Assembly: GCA_003134785.1 (NCBI GenBank)
Contig: PLCN01000020.1
Location: 62,001-126,000, forward strand
Length of the DNA stretch: 64,000 nt
Source of the DNA: Spartobacteria bacterium
GTDB taxonomy: Bacteria > Verrucomicrobiota > Verrucomicrobiia > Chthoniobacterales > UBA10450
Reading direction: 5' to 3'
Below, one piece after another: positions 1-8,376 of the stretch (position 1 is the stretch's first letter; every line of letters starts with the position of its first letter). A model generated the notes under the pieces. The model worked only from the letters and a program-made list of their open reading frames with translations. It was not told where the DNA came from and ran no database searches. A program made the translations under genes and the position numbers.

Positions 1-403
1 TCATCAGAATGCCGAGAGAGGGAGGGCAATCGAGCAGGACGAAATCGAACGTCTCATCGGACCGAAGCGGGGCGAGCGTGGCGGTTAGACGCGTGAGGTG
101 ATTATCCATGCGTGCGATCTCAACTTCCGCGCCCGCAAGATCGAGATCGGCGGGGACGATGAACATGCGCGGCAGGCGCGTGGGCAGGATTTTTTCCGCG
201 ATCGAGATGCCTCCGAGGAGCGGCTCATACAGGCTCTCGCCTTCAAGTTCCTGCATGCCAAAGGAACTCGTCGCGTTTCCCTGCGGATCGAGATCGATGA
301 GCAGCACGCGCAATCCTTCTTCCGCGAGCGCGCAACCGAGATTCACGGCTGTGGTGGTTTTTCCGACGCCGCCTTTCTGGTTCGCGATCGCGATGATTTT
401 CAT
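1..403 (-). CDS. parA: ParA/Soj-family partition ATPase (3' end cut by window edge)
   Basis: Only the first 134 residues are in the window; the gene runs off the left edge. It encodes a deviant Walker ATPase of the ParA/Soj/MinD group, which segregates chromosomes or positions cargo on the nucleoid, normally with ParB. The deviant Walker A lysine loop QKGGVGKTTT is at residues 9-18, DLDPQGN at about 37-43 and the LLDCPPS motif near the cut end. The ATG at 403 was chosen because the family motif follows eight residues later. A second, near-identical start segment lies upstream at 571-591, separated by an inverted-repeat element. The upstream gene is LanB-like. ParB is not visible, so a chromosomal Soj or an orphan ParA are both possible. 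Confidence 0.93.
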   Translation of the reverse strand, partial: MKIIAIANQKGGVGKTTTAVNLGCALAEEGLRVLLIDLDPQGNATSSFGMQELEGESLYEPLLGGISIAEKILPTRLPRMFIVPADLDLAGAEVEIARMDNHLTRLTATLAPLRSDETFDFVLLDCPPSLGILM

Positions 404-413
404 CTTTGGGATC

Positions 414-561
414 GGGGAACGCGCGCGCCTCGCGTGTGGGCGATGGCGCCCCCGACATCGCGAACTTTGTCCCATTTGGAAGTGTGGTATCGCGGTCCAA
501 CCGAGAAAGTTCGTTTCGGCGAAGGCGCCGAAACCAGCACGCGAGGGCGCGTGCGCTCCCC
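414..561. repeat. Inverted-repeat element, family D copy 1 (non-autonomous, about 148 bp)
   Basis: The ends are imperfect inverted repeats: the left end GGGGAACGCGCGCGCC... pairs with the reverse complement of ...GCGCGTGCGCTCCCC. The inner segment with GTTTCGGCGAAGGCGCCGAAACCAGCACGCG recurs in similar form at 22399-22514. No transposase is encoded. It sits between two near-copies of the parA start segment. Confidence 0.8.
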
Positions 562-570
562 ATTTCGATT

Positions 571-591
571 TGCGATCGCGATGATCTTCAT
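571..591 (-). other. Displaced duplicate of the parA start segment
   Basis: On the minus strand this encodes MKIIAIAN, as does the true parA start at 383-403; about 20 bases match with one or two differences. Its ATG overlaps the stop of the LanB-like gene as ATGA, the usual geometry of coupled genes. After IAN the frame leaves the family sequence and enters the element. I infer that it is the ancestral start, split off when the element inserted. Confidence 0.6.
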
Positions 592-3023
592 GCGCGCGGA
601 ACGATCTGGGTGCGGAGTTCGAAGCTGCGGCGACCGTCGGCCTCGCGCCAAAGCAGATCATCGGGACTGGGCAACATTTCGCTGACTTCCAGCTCGCCCG
701 CTTTGGTCAACCAGCGATGGAAGATTTCGAGGAAGAGATAACTCTCGAGATCGATGAAGACTGGCTTGGTATCCTTATCGCGGCCTTCCGCTCCGCTCCG
801 GCGCAACGCTTGTTCGCTCGGGCGAATGTAGACGTAGCGCGGCCATCCCTTCTGCGCGCGCAGACGCTCGAGGGCGAGAACGAGATCGCGCGAAATGCCG
901 GTGAAATCTCCCGGGCCGAGCTCTTCGAACGTAACGGTCCACGAGCGGCGTTGGACAATGACTCGCCCGCAACGCAATCGCGGCATGTGGGGAGCGCGAC
1001 CGAAATGAAAGGGATGAAAGCCGAGCGGGATCACCCACGCGCGCGCAAACGAACCGAGATATTCGCGCGATCCGCGCGTTCGCAAACCGACGTCGCCGTT
1101 CTTGTCATCGACAAATACTTCGATTTCCGCCGGCGGAACAATTCTCCACCGCGGGTCGCCGCGTTGAGGCGCAACGAAACTCATCCGCTCCGGAATTGCA
1201 TCCAGCATGCGCACGGTGGTGGTAGCCGTGAAATCCGCCGCAAAAAAACCGAAATGAAAACTCGGGCATCCTTTCACGGTACTGGCGAGCGCGCGCCCAA
1301 GTTCCATTTTGTCCGGGCAGCTCCAGTAGAAGCCATGATGGAGCAGCGCGACCGGCGGATGAAGCTCCGCCAAAATCCAGCGATACTCACCGCGAGTGAC
1401 CGCTGCCACCGACCTGGCTTCGAGTTGCAGATCAGCCGATGGATAAGTGAATTCATCGAACTTCTCGTACTGAAAATTTTGGCGGATGAAGTGGCAATCA
1501 TCGGCGGTGAGTTCCCATTCCTCCGCGTCCGGCCGATCCCGCATGCGCTCGCGAAAGGCAGCCTTCACTTCCTGGAACGCCATATGCGCGAGACCAACCA
1601 TCGCAGGACCGTTCAAAGGCATTTTGAGCATGGCGCAATGGTGCAAGAAGGCCGGGAATGGAAGACCTCCATTTTGCAAAGGTGCTTTTTCAAGAAGCGC
1701 TCGCAATCCCGCCGCCACACGGCTCGCGACAAAGGCGTAATTATCGCGCCAGAGATCGATCCATGGTTCGGCTTCGGTGGTGACTTCGTTGATCAGATCT
1801 TCGCCGATCGAGAAATGGCATTCGCGAAAACATTCTTCTCCGATGGGATTGCTCGCCGAATAAAGAAAGCGGTCTGCGGTTTCGCGAGCCGTGCCGAGCT
1901 TCTGCAATTGCCGCCGCGCTTCATCCATGATGTCCGCGCGAGCAGCCGTCTCTTCCGCGTCGGCGAATTTGGACGGCAAGGCGGCGATCGGTTGAAGCAG
2001 CTCCAGCCAGCGGGCGCGAACAGGACCGTCCCGCCACCGCGAGATATCCGAGATGAGGACGTTGAACGCGTAGGGATCGAGCGCGGGAACTTCGACTTCC
2101 CAGCGGATAATGTTTCGCGCAGCGAGCTGTTCGAGCGCTGCGATGTCTTCCGCAAACGCGTAGGCCGGTGTCGCTCCATCACAGCGAAAGAGGATCGCAA
2201 TGGTTTTCGGATCGAGCGCCGTTGTCTCAGCCGTGTCGGAAAAAATAAAATGATTGCCCTCGATCCGGCCATTGGGATGCAGCCGCGGAGAAAGCTCAAC
2301 GCGGACATCCGGATCGGCGTTCAGCGCTGCGGCGACTCCATGCGCGGTCCAGCGTTCTAAGAAAACTTCCCGCCTCGCTATCCTGCCCTCCGGTGACAGC
2401 CGAATCCGCGGCGTGACTCCATCAATGGTCCCCCAGCCGCCGGGGCCAAATTCACTCAAGGTATCGTTTTTTGCGCAAACGCGTTGGAGGAATAGAAGCA
2501 GGTGCCGCTCACGCGCGCGCTCGCGTTTTTTCCGCACCGGCAAGACAAAGCTTTCGGAAGGAGGATGGGTCATCAGTTCGGCCAGCACTTCACGAACGCC
2601 CGCTCCACCGAAAACCAGATAAGGCGTCAAGACCTTCCGGGTTGATTTCAAAAGCGCCGCCCGCGCTAAATCGAGTTCGCGTTCCAACGCTCCCTGAAGT
2701 CGCGACTCTGTGGCCGCGACAGTGGATGCCGTCAGCGCATAATCAGCGATTTCTCGCGGCACTGGATCTTCGCCGAGCGCGGGAAGATGGCCTGCTCGAA
2801 CTGCCACTCGTAACGCGCGATATGTCTCAACCGGAAGTCCGTGATCGCGTCTCCGAAGCAACCGTTCCGCTCCCGATTTTGCTCGGGTAAACTCTTCGCG
2901 CCTAACGAGAAGTTCGCGCGCGGCGGCGGCGGTATCGCGCGTTCCGAGGGGATTTAAGGCATCGGAGGGCACACCGGCCATGCGAATCAAAAAGATCGGA
3001 GCGACACGGTAACTTCCAGACAC
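588..3023 (-). CDS. LanB-like dehydratase / PEARL-type peptide aminoacyl-tRNA ligase
   Basis: An 811-residue protein resembling the N-terminal (glutamylation) domain of class I lanthipeptide dehydratases. Visible family signs are a FGPGGWG segment near residue 190, where LanB has its PFGLF-like motif, and a C-terminal WPRYVYIR ... KPVFIDLES ... SEMLPSPDDLL pattern, typical of the end of that domain. It is shorter than full LanB (about 1000 residues) and I see no SpaB_C elimination domain after it. That leaves a split LanB or a PEARL, which adds an amino acid from charged tRNA to a peptide C-terminus. No LanC, transporter or obvious precursor peptide is near. Its stop overlaps the old parA start. 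Family confident, reaction uncertain. Confidence 0.8.
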   Translation of the reverse strand: MSGSYRVAPIFLIRMAGVPSDALNPLGTRDTAAAARELLVRREEFTRAKSGAERLLRRRDHGLPVETYRALRVAVRAGHLPALGEDPVPREIADYALTASTVAATESRLQGALERELDLARAALLKSTRKVLTPYLVFGGAGVREVLAELMTHPPSESFVLPVRKKRERARERHLLLFLQRVCAKNDTLSEFGPGGWGTIDGVTPRIRLSPEGRIARREVFLERWTAHGVAAALNADPDVRVELSPRLHPNGRIEGNHFIFSDTAETTALDPKTIAILFRCDGATPAYAFAEDIAALEQLAARNIIRWEVEVPALDPYAFNVLISDISRWRDGPVRARWLELLQPIAALPSKFADAEETAARADIMDEARRQLQKLGTARETADRFLYSASNPIGEECFRECHFSIGEDLINEVTTEAEPWIDLWRDNYAFVASRVAAGLRALLEKAPLQNGGLPFPAFLHHCAMLKMPLNGPAMVGLAHMAFQEVKAAFRERMRDRPDAEEWELTADDCHFIRQNFQYEKFDEFTYPSADLQLEARSVAAVTRGEYRWILAELHPPVALLHHGFYWSCPDKMELGRALASTVKGCPSFHFGFFAADFTATTTVRMLDAIPERMSFVAPQRGDPRWRIVPPAEIEVFVDDKNGDVGLRTRGSREYLGSFARAWVIPLGFHPFHFGRAPHMPRLRCGRVIVQRRSWTVTFEELGPGDFTGISRDLVLALERLRAQKGWPRYVYIRPSEQALRRSGAEGRDKDTKPVFIDLESYLFLEIFHRWLTKAGELEVSEMLPSPDDLLWREADGRRSFELRTQIVPRA

Positions 3024-3084
3024 TTGAACAACAGAACGGAAGCCGCTGGCAGTGACAAGAGAAAGTAGCGGGAGTCCCTTTCTT

Positions 3085-3175
3085 CTGCAGCAGCGGTCTA
3101 TGACCGCCGACGATCATTCCAGAAAATTCTCTTCGCACCCGCGATCCAGTGGGCGGTCATGGACCGCCGCTACAG
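3085..3175. repeat. Palindromic intergenic repeat, family A copy 1
   Basis: Left arm reads CTGCAGCAGCGGTCTATGAC and the right arm is its near reverse complement ending in CCGCCGCTACAG, with a variable centre. It lies between the receiver-kinase gene and the start of the LanB-like gene, both on the minus strand. Confidence 0.9.
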
Positions 3176-3191
3176 GAAGATCCACCACCGC

Positions 3192-4343
3192 CTAATTGTT
3201 CAGGAGCGGCAAACGGATCGTGAACGTCGTCCCAACCTGCGGCGTGCTGTCAACTTTGATCGAGCCGTTGTGATCTTCGACGACCTTTTTGGTGATGTAG
3301 AGACCAAGGCCGGTGCCGCTCTTGCCTTGTTTGGTCGTAAAGTACGGATCGAAAATCTTCGCGAGCTGTGCCTCCTCAATCCCGTACCCGGTATCTCCTA
3401 CCCGCACGTCGACGTAAAAATCCTTGCACGCACAACTGACGAGGACGGGCCCTTTCTTTTCCGCGGAGGCCTGGAGCGCGTTAATAATTACGTTCTGGAT
3501 CGCACGCATGATCTGCACGGAATCACCCAGGAGCGTGCAGGGATCATCACAGATGTCGCATTGCAGCTCGACGCCGCTTTGGACGGCCATCGGGCCGACG
3601 CCCTTGACCACTTCGCGGACAATCTGGGTAACGGAGATCGGCTTGTGCGGCGAAGCCTCGACGCTCCCATAACTCTGCCACATGGTGAGCAACTCGCGGC
3701 AGAGCCGAACGTTTTGCTCGATGATATTGAGTTCCTTGGCCGACGTCGGGTTCGTCGCGCCATTTTCTTTTTCGGATTGCTCGAGCTTCTTCGCCAGGAG
3801 CTGGACATAACCCCAGACGATCGTGAGCGGATTGCCGAGGTCGTGCACGAATTCCGCGGAGGCCTGGCCTAACGAGGCGAGCCGCTCTTTTTGCGCGAGC
3901 TCTTTCAGGAGGCGATTGTTCAATTCCTTGATCTCGCTGGCGGCGTTAACGCCGGTCCGCTGGCTCCGGGTGCGCTCGACGTTGCGCCCGATCACTTCCC
4001 GCATTTCGCGCGCATCGAACGGCTTGCTGATGTAATCGTTCGCGCCGAGGCGCAGAGCTTCCTTGGCCGTTTCGAGCGCGCCGAATCCGGTCAGCATGAT
4101 CACGGAAACGTATGGATCGATCTCGCGGATTCTGCGCAGGCCATCGATGCCGCTGGTGCCGGGCATGCGAATGTCGCTGACGACCGCGTCCGGCTTTTTC
4201 TCGCGCAGGATCTGCAAGCCCGCTTCGACATTTTCCGCAGTGTAAACCTGATAGTTCGGCTTCAAGAGCATCCGCAAACTCTCACGCGGACCCATTTCGT
4301 CATCGATGACGAGAACTTGAGGGAGTTCGGTGGCGATCGTCAT
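3192..4343 (-). CDS. Response-regulator/histidine-kinase fusion protein
   Basis: 383 residues, cytoplasmic, with no membrane segment. An N-terminal receiver (residues 9-125) carries the acidic pair DD at 14-15, phospho-acceptor D57 (SDIRMP) and K107 (SKPF). After a short coiled coil come a DHp helix with H167 in VHDLGNP and a C-terminal HATPase domain with a DTGYGI N/G1 box and a GTGLGL G2 box. A receiver feeding a kinase in one chain suggests input from another kinase followed by phosphorelay. Upstream is a 265 bp gap to the divergent ketosynthase-like gene. No DNA-binding output domain is present. Confidence 0.95.
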   Translation of the reverse strand: MTIATELPQVLVIDDEMGPRESLRMLLKPNYQVYTAENVEAGLQILREKKPDAVVSDIRMPGTSGIDGLRRIREIDPYVSVIMLTGFGALETAKEALRLGANDYISKPFDAREMREVIGRNVERTRSQRTGVNAASEIKELNNRLLKELAQKERLASLGQASAEFVHDLGNPLTIVWGYVQLLAKKLEQSEKENGATNPTSAKELNIIEQNVRLCRELLTMWQSYGSVEASPHKPISVTQIVREVVKGVGPMAVQSGVELQCDICDDPCTLLGDSVQIMRAIQNVIINALQASAEKKGPVLVSCACKDFYVDVRVGDTGYGIEEAQLAKIFDPYFTTKQGKSGTGLGLYITKKVVEDHNGSIKVDSTPQVGTTFTIRLPLLNN

Positions 4344-4465
4344 GATGATGGGGGCAGTGAAGCTAAGGCCGTGCCTTTGAGAGACTTTAATTTATGAAAT
4401 CGGGCCATCCGAGGTTGATTGCAACTGCGACCTGATGGTGAACTTTTTTCGTTGCCCTACAAGAA

Positions 4466-4499
4466 CATCTTGTGAATAACTCGGAAATCTGGTGAATAA
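4466..4499. promoter_or_regulatory. Tandem 14-bp direct repeat at 20-bp period (operator or DnaA-box-like)
   Basis: ATCTTGTGAATAAC and ATCTGGTGAATAAC start 20 bp apart, two helical turns, in an AT-richer divergent intergenic region. The reverse complement of the first core is TTATTCACA, which fits the DnaA-box consensus; the second, TTATTCACC, has one mismatch. A regulator site shared by the two divergent signalling genes is the more cautious reading. Confidence 0.4.
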
Positions 4500-4562
4500 C
4501 ATTATCACCAACCAGCCCCACAGCATAATGACTGCATTTAAATGTAATGTTTAGAATGCATT

Positions 4563-4579
4563 TACTCCAAGGTGGAGTA
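4563..4579. promoter_or_regulatory. Perfect 7-bp inverted repeat upstream of the ketosynthase-like gene
   Basis: TACTCCA-AGG-TGGAGTA is a perfect dyad 30 bp before the ATG at 4609. Just upstream TGCATTTA occurs twice (4533 and 4557). The dyad could be an operator or a small 5' hairpin in the mRNA. Confidence 0.4.
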
Positions 4580-4608
4580 TTTACTCATGGTCACTTTCCC
4601 CTGAGGTC

Positions 4609-5850
4609 ATGAACAAACGAAATCGAGTTGTCATTACCGGCATGGGAGTCCTGGCGCCCAATGGCATCGGACTCGACGCCTTCTGGGAATCGCTCCTCGC
4701 CGCCAAGAGCGGAATCGGTCCGATCACGCTTTTTGATGCCACCAATTTCAAGAGCCGGATCGCCGGCGAAGTGAAGGATTTCGATCCCTTCGATTATATC
4801 GAGGCTGATTTGAAACCGAAGCGCATGGCCCGCCACACGCAGTTCGCCTACGCGGCGGCCATGATGGCGCTGAAGGATGCAGGGCTGGAGTTTCAGGATT
4901 TGACATCGGACGGTCCGATTCCGGTCGTGATCGGCGTGAGCACCAGCGCTCTCGACGTGATTGAACGGGTGTTTCACGAGGTCAACGGGCCGGGACCTGA
5001 CCGCGTCAGCCCCACGGCGCTCGGTGCATCAAAACCACAAGCGGCTGCGAATGTAATTGCCGACAGGATCGGCGCATGCGCGCACGCCTCGACAGTTTCC
5101 TCGGCCTGTCCATCCGGGCTGGACGCAATTGCCATTGCCGCGGCAATAATTCGATCCGGAGAAGCGGACATGGCGATTGCCGGAGGCGCCGACGCTCCGA
5201 TCACACCTTTGGCCATGGCTAGTTTCATTGCATCCGGCCTCAGCTCGCGGCGAAACGCCGAGCCGGAAACAGCGAGCAGACCTTTTGACCTCTCGAGAGA
5301 TTCGGGCGTCATATCCGAGGGCGCCGGCATCCTCATCCTGGAAAACCTGGAACGCGCCGAAGCGAGAGGAGCGAAACCTTACATTGAAATAAGTGGATAC
5401 GGGACGCAGCGGGACTTGGATGTGCAAAAGCCAGCGTCCGGTTTGGAGTTTTCCATGCGCTTGGCGCTCGCGAACGCAGGATACGCTCCCGATGAAATCG
5501 ATTACATTTCCGCGTATGGTCCCGGCCATCCCTCGCTCGACGCGATCGAGGTGGACATCATCAAGCGTGTTTTCGGTCGGCGTGCTTATTTGCTCCCGGT
5601 GAGTTCCATCAAAGGCGTCACCGGCAATGCCCTGGCTGCCGGCGGACCCTTTCAGGTTATCGCCTGCGCCCTGGGCGTCCGCGACCAACTGCTTCCGCCG
5701 ACGGCGAATTACAAGGTCGCGGATCCCGCGTGTGATCTTGACTGCGTTCCGAATCGCACGCGCAGAGCTAAATTGAATTCCGCACTGGTGAACGTGCGTG
5801 GATTGGGGGGCAGTGCCAGCACGATGGTTCTAAACCGCATCGCTGCCTAA
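4609..5850 (+). CDS. FabF-type ketosynthase-like protein with replaced catalytic histidines
   Basis: 413 residues with the full thiolase-fold layout of beta-ketoacyl-ACP synthase II. Numbering matches E. coli FabF closely. The nucleophile is kept as C167 (SSACPSG) and K335 is kept (SSIKG), but both catalytic histidines are replaced: Y303 in SAYGPGH and N340 in GVTGNAL. The gating GFGG loop is GLGG. Cys-only KAS relatives usually cannot decarboxylate malonyl-ACP, so the protein may bind or transfer an acyl chain rather than elongate it. Its TAA is followed directly by the ATG of a sensor kinase at 5851, so it probably shares an mRNA with two kinases. A GAGG lies close before the ATG. Confidence 0.88.
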   Translation: MNKRNRVVITGMGVLAPNGIGLDAFWESLLAAKSGIGPITLFDATNFKSRIAGEVKDFDPFDYIEADLKPKRMARHTQFAYAAAMMALKDAGLEFQDLTSDGPIPVVIGVSTSALDVIERVFHEVNGPGPDRVSPTALGASKPQAAANVIADRIGACAHASTVSSACPSGLDAIAIAAAIIRSGEADMAIAGGADAPITPLAMASFIASGLSSRRNAEPETASRPFDLSRDSGVISEGAGILILENLERAEARGAKPYIEISGYGTQRDLDVQKPASGLEFSMRLALANAGYAPDEIDYISAYGPGHPSLDAIEVDIIKRVFGRRAYLLPVSSIKGVTGNALAAGGPFQVIACALGVRDQLLPPTANYKVADPACDLDCVPNRTRRAKLNSALVNVRGLGGSASTMVLNRIAA

Positions 5851-8376
5851 ATGAGTGGCGCCACAATTCCAACAATTGGAGCGATAGCGCTTCAGCTAAT
5901 GCTCGGACTGGCTGTCTTCCAGGCCAACCCAAAACGACGGCTCAATCAGTGCTTTTTGCTCTTGTCGTCGGTGATAGTGGCGTGGCTTGGCTCTCTTCAT
6001 TTCGCGTTCACGGCTACGAGCTCGACCATCGCAGAATTCGCGATAAGACAAGCGTCAGTCGCCGGCGCGCTGTATCTCGTGATGTTGAATCTCTTGCGTC
6101 GCTCAGTCCGGCAACGCGAGGAAAGTTGGCGTGATTTTCTGGGCCGTTCCCGCGCCTGGCTGGCTCTTACAATCGGAATCGTTGCACTCTGCCAGACAGA
6201 CTTCTTTCTCGAAGGGGCGCGGATTCCAAACCCTGTCGGGTCGGCCGCCCCCATCCCGTTGTATGGACATGGGGTTTTCCTCTACACGATCTTTTTTGTC
6301 GCAGCGATAATCGCGCTCATCATCGGTACTTGGCGCGACCTGCGAAGCACTTCAGGCGGGGAGCATGCGGAGCTGGCCTTCATTCTGATCGGCGGTCTTG
6401 CAGGGCTGACCGTCGCGTTGCTCCTTGCGTTCATCTTGGACGTTTTTCTCGGCCAATCGCACGCGATCTGGTTCGCGCCGTTTCGCGTTTTCTTTTTCAG
6501 CCTGGTGGTCGCCTACGGCATCGCGACCCGAAAGATCATGGAGGTGGGCTTGTTCTTCCGGCGCGCCATATCTTATGCGCTTCTCACCGCTTATCTGCTG
6601 GCCCTCTACGGATTGGTTTGGTGGCTGGTCTTCGCTGTTTTCGAGCCGCAACTGCCGAGCGGGGCGAAACCGCTTGCCCACGTCGTGGCCGCAATAGTGG
6701 TTGCGTTCGCCATGGCTCCCGCCCGTGGAGTTTCGCAGAGTCTAGCCGATAAACTATTTCTTGGTACCCGGCGGCTCGACTTTCGTTCGACCATGAATGA
6801 AGCCGCAGTCATCCTGAAATCTGTCACGACGTTGCAGGATCTGCTCCAGCGCTTTGCGAAAACTATCGCGGGTGCGGTGGCGACCGACACGGTATTCATC
6901 CTACTGCCGGATCATCACGGCTTTTCGCAGCAATACCCGCTGCCGAACTCCGAGGTCCCCGGTCCGGGGCTTGGGTTCAGCAAAGACGATGCGACAATCA
7001 AATACTTGGAAACGCATCCGGAACCACTCGTTTTAGACGAGTTACACCGAGTGCGGCAGACGCCGGAATTGGAAGCGATCGAAAAGCAAATGGCTTCTCT
7101 CCATGCCGCTGTGGCCATGGGCATTTTTGCCCGTGAGCATCTCGCCGGCGTTATGCTTCTTGGCCCGCGGCTCTCGGGGCGAATTTATGGCAGCGTCGAA
7201 CAGAATGCGCTCCAAGTCCTCTGCGGGCAACTCGCCATCGCGGTCGACAATGCACAGCTGTTCACCGAGGTTCAAAACGCGAAAATCTACAACGAGATTC
7301 TCCTCCAAAACCTCACCACCGGCGTGATTGCCGCCGACGCGAACGGGCGCATCACCGTCTTCAACAATGAGGCCGAACAGATCATTGGTGCGAAATCGCA
7401 GGACCTGCTGGATCGTCCCATTGACCAGCTCCCGGAATCGTTGCGCGAGCTGGTGCAGGAGACACTCCATGCCGCCGAGCGGCCGGAGAATCGCGAGCTG
7501 ATTCTGGAATCGGACGAAGGGAGCGTGGTGGTGCGTGCGAGCAGCTCAACCTTTCATGGGCAACAGGGCGAGCTGCTGGGCGTCCTCGTGGTTCTTACCG
7601 ATATGACCGCGCTCAAGCGGCTCGAATTGCAAATTCGGCGGAGTGATCGGCTGGCGAGTCTGGGCACTCTTTCCGCCGGAATGGCGCATGAAATCAAGAA
7701 CCCGCTCGTCTCGATCAAGACCTTCGCGCAGCTTCTGCCGGAGCGTTATCAAGACTCCGATTTCCGCGAAACGTTTTCGAATCTGATCGGTCACGAAATC
7801 GATCGAATCGATTCGCTGGTGAATCAGCTCCTGCGCTTTGCGCGCCCGGCCAAGCCGCTGCTCAAGCCGATGCATGTCCACGCGGTGCTGGAAAAATCGC
7901 TTCAGCTCGTCGGCCATCGTCTTTACCAGAAAGAAATCAAATTAACTCGTTCCTGGCAGGCCGATGTGGATACAATCCGAGCCGATGCGGACCAGCTTGA
8001 ACAGGTTTTCCTCAACTTTTTCCTCAATGCCATGGACGCGATGAAGCGCGACGGAGAAATGGTGGTTTCGACTGAGATTCGCCCCGCGGAGGAATGGGCC
8101 GCGGCTATCACCGGCACGAATGGAGATGCGCACGAAATTTTGCGCATCACGATTCGGGACAACGGCGAAGGCATTCGCAGCGAAGACATCCCCCATGTTT
8201 TCGATCCGTTTTTCACCACCAAGGATTACGGCACGGGACTCGGATTGTCGGTTGTGCACGGCATTATCCAGGAACACGAAGGACAGATCGAAGTGGAAAG
8301 CGAACTCACCAAAGGCACGGCGTTCCATATTTTGCTGCCGCTCGTTCGCTTCCGGGAGGAGGTCGTGGCCGCATGA
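5851..8376 (+). CDS. Membrane GAF-PAS sensor histidine kinase (PrsK-like)
   Basis: 841 residues. The first 300 residues hold roughly eight or nine hydrophobic segments, then a GAF-like domain (about 330-480), a PAS domain (about 490-590), a DHp helix with H613 in GMAHEIKNP and an HATPase domain with RDNGEGI and GTGLGLSVV boxes. The layout resembles the multi-pass PrsK kinases found with PEP-CTERM/exosortase systems, but I see no exosortase here. It starts immediately after the ketosynthase-like stop and ends in an ATGA overlap with the next kinase. The three genes therefore look translationally coupled. Confidence 0.93.
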   Translation: MSGATIPTIGAIALQLMLGLAVFQANPKRRLNQCFLLLSSVIVAWLGSLHFAFTATSSTIAEFAIRQASVAGALYLVMLNLLRRSVRQREESWRDFLGRSRAWLALTIGIVALCQTDFFLEGARIPNPVGSAAPIPLYGHGVFLYTIFFVAAIIALIIGTWRDLRSTSGGEHAELAFILIGGLAGLTVALLLAFILDVFLGQSHAIWFAPFRVFFFSLVVAYGIATRKIMEVGLFFRRAISYALLTAYLLALYGLVWWLVFAVFEPQLPSGAKPLAHVVAAIVVAFAMAPARGVSQSLADKLFLGTRRLDFRSTMNEAAVILKSVTTLQDLLQRFAKTIAGAVATDTVFILLPDHHGFSQQYPLPNSEVPGPGLGFSKDDATIKYLETHPEPLVLDELHRVRQTPELEAIEKQMASLHAAVAMGIFAREHLAGVMLLGPRLSGRIYGSVEQNALQVLCGQLAIAVDNAQLFTEVQNAKIYNEILLQNLTTGVIAADANGRITVFNNEAEQIIGAKSQDLLDRPIDQLPESLRELVQETLHAAERPENRELILESDEGSVVVRASSSTFHGQQGELLGVLVVLTDMTALKRLELQIRRSDRLASLGTLSAGMAHEIKNPLVSIKTFAQLLPERYQDSDFRETFSNLIGHEIDRIDSLVNQLLRFARPAKPLLKPMHVHAVLEKSLQLVGHRLYQKEIKLTRSWQADVDTIRADADQLEQVFLNFFLNAMDAMKRDGEMVVSTEIRPAEEWAAAITGTNGDAHEILRITIRDNGEGIRSEDIPHVFDPFFTTKDYGTGLGLSVVHGIIQEHEGQIEVESELTKGTAFHILLPLVRFREEVVAA

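Noticed and set aside
717-2360. A 547-codon open frame on the plus strand opposite the LanB-like gene
   Set aside because: It is the shadow of the LanB-like gene; its translation is Arg-rich without any recognisable domain, whereas the minus strand has clear family motifs.
4441-4600. Chromosomal origin of replication
   Set aside because: Only two DnaA-box-like 9-mers are present and dnaA, dnaN and rnpA-rpmH are absent; parA alone is weak support.
8094-8372. N-terminal extension of the second kinase
   Set aside because: It reads the end of the first kinase in another frame; the ATGA overlap at 8373 is the natural start.
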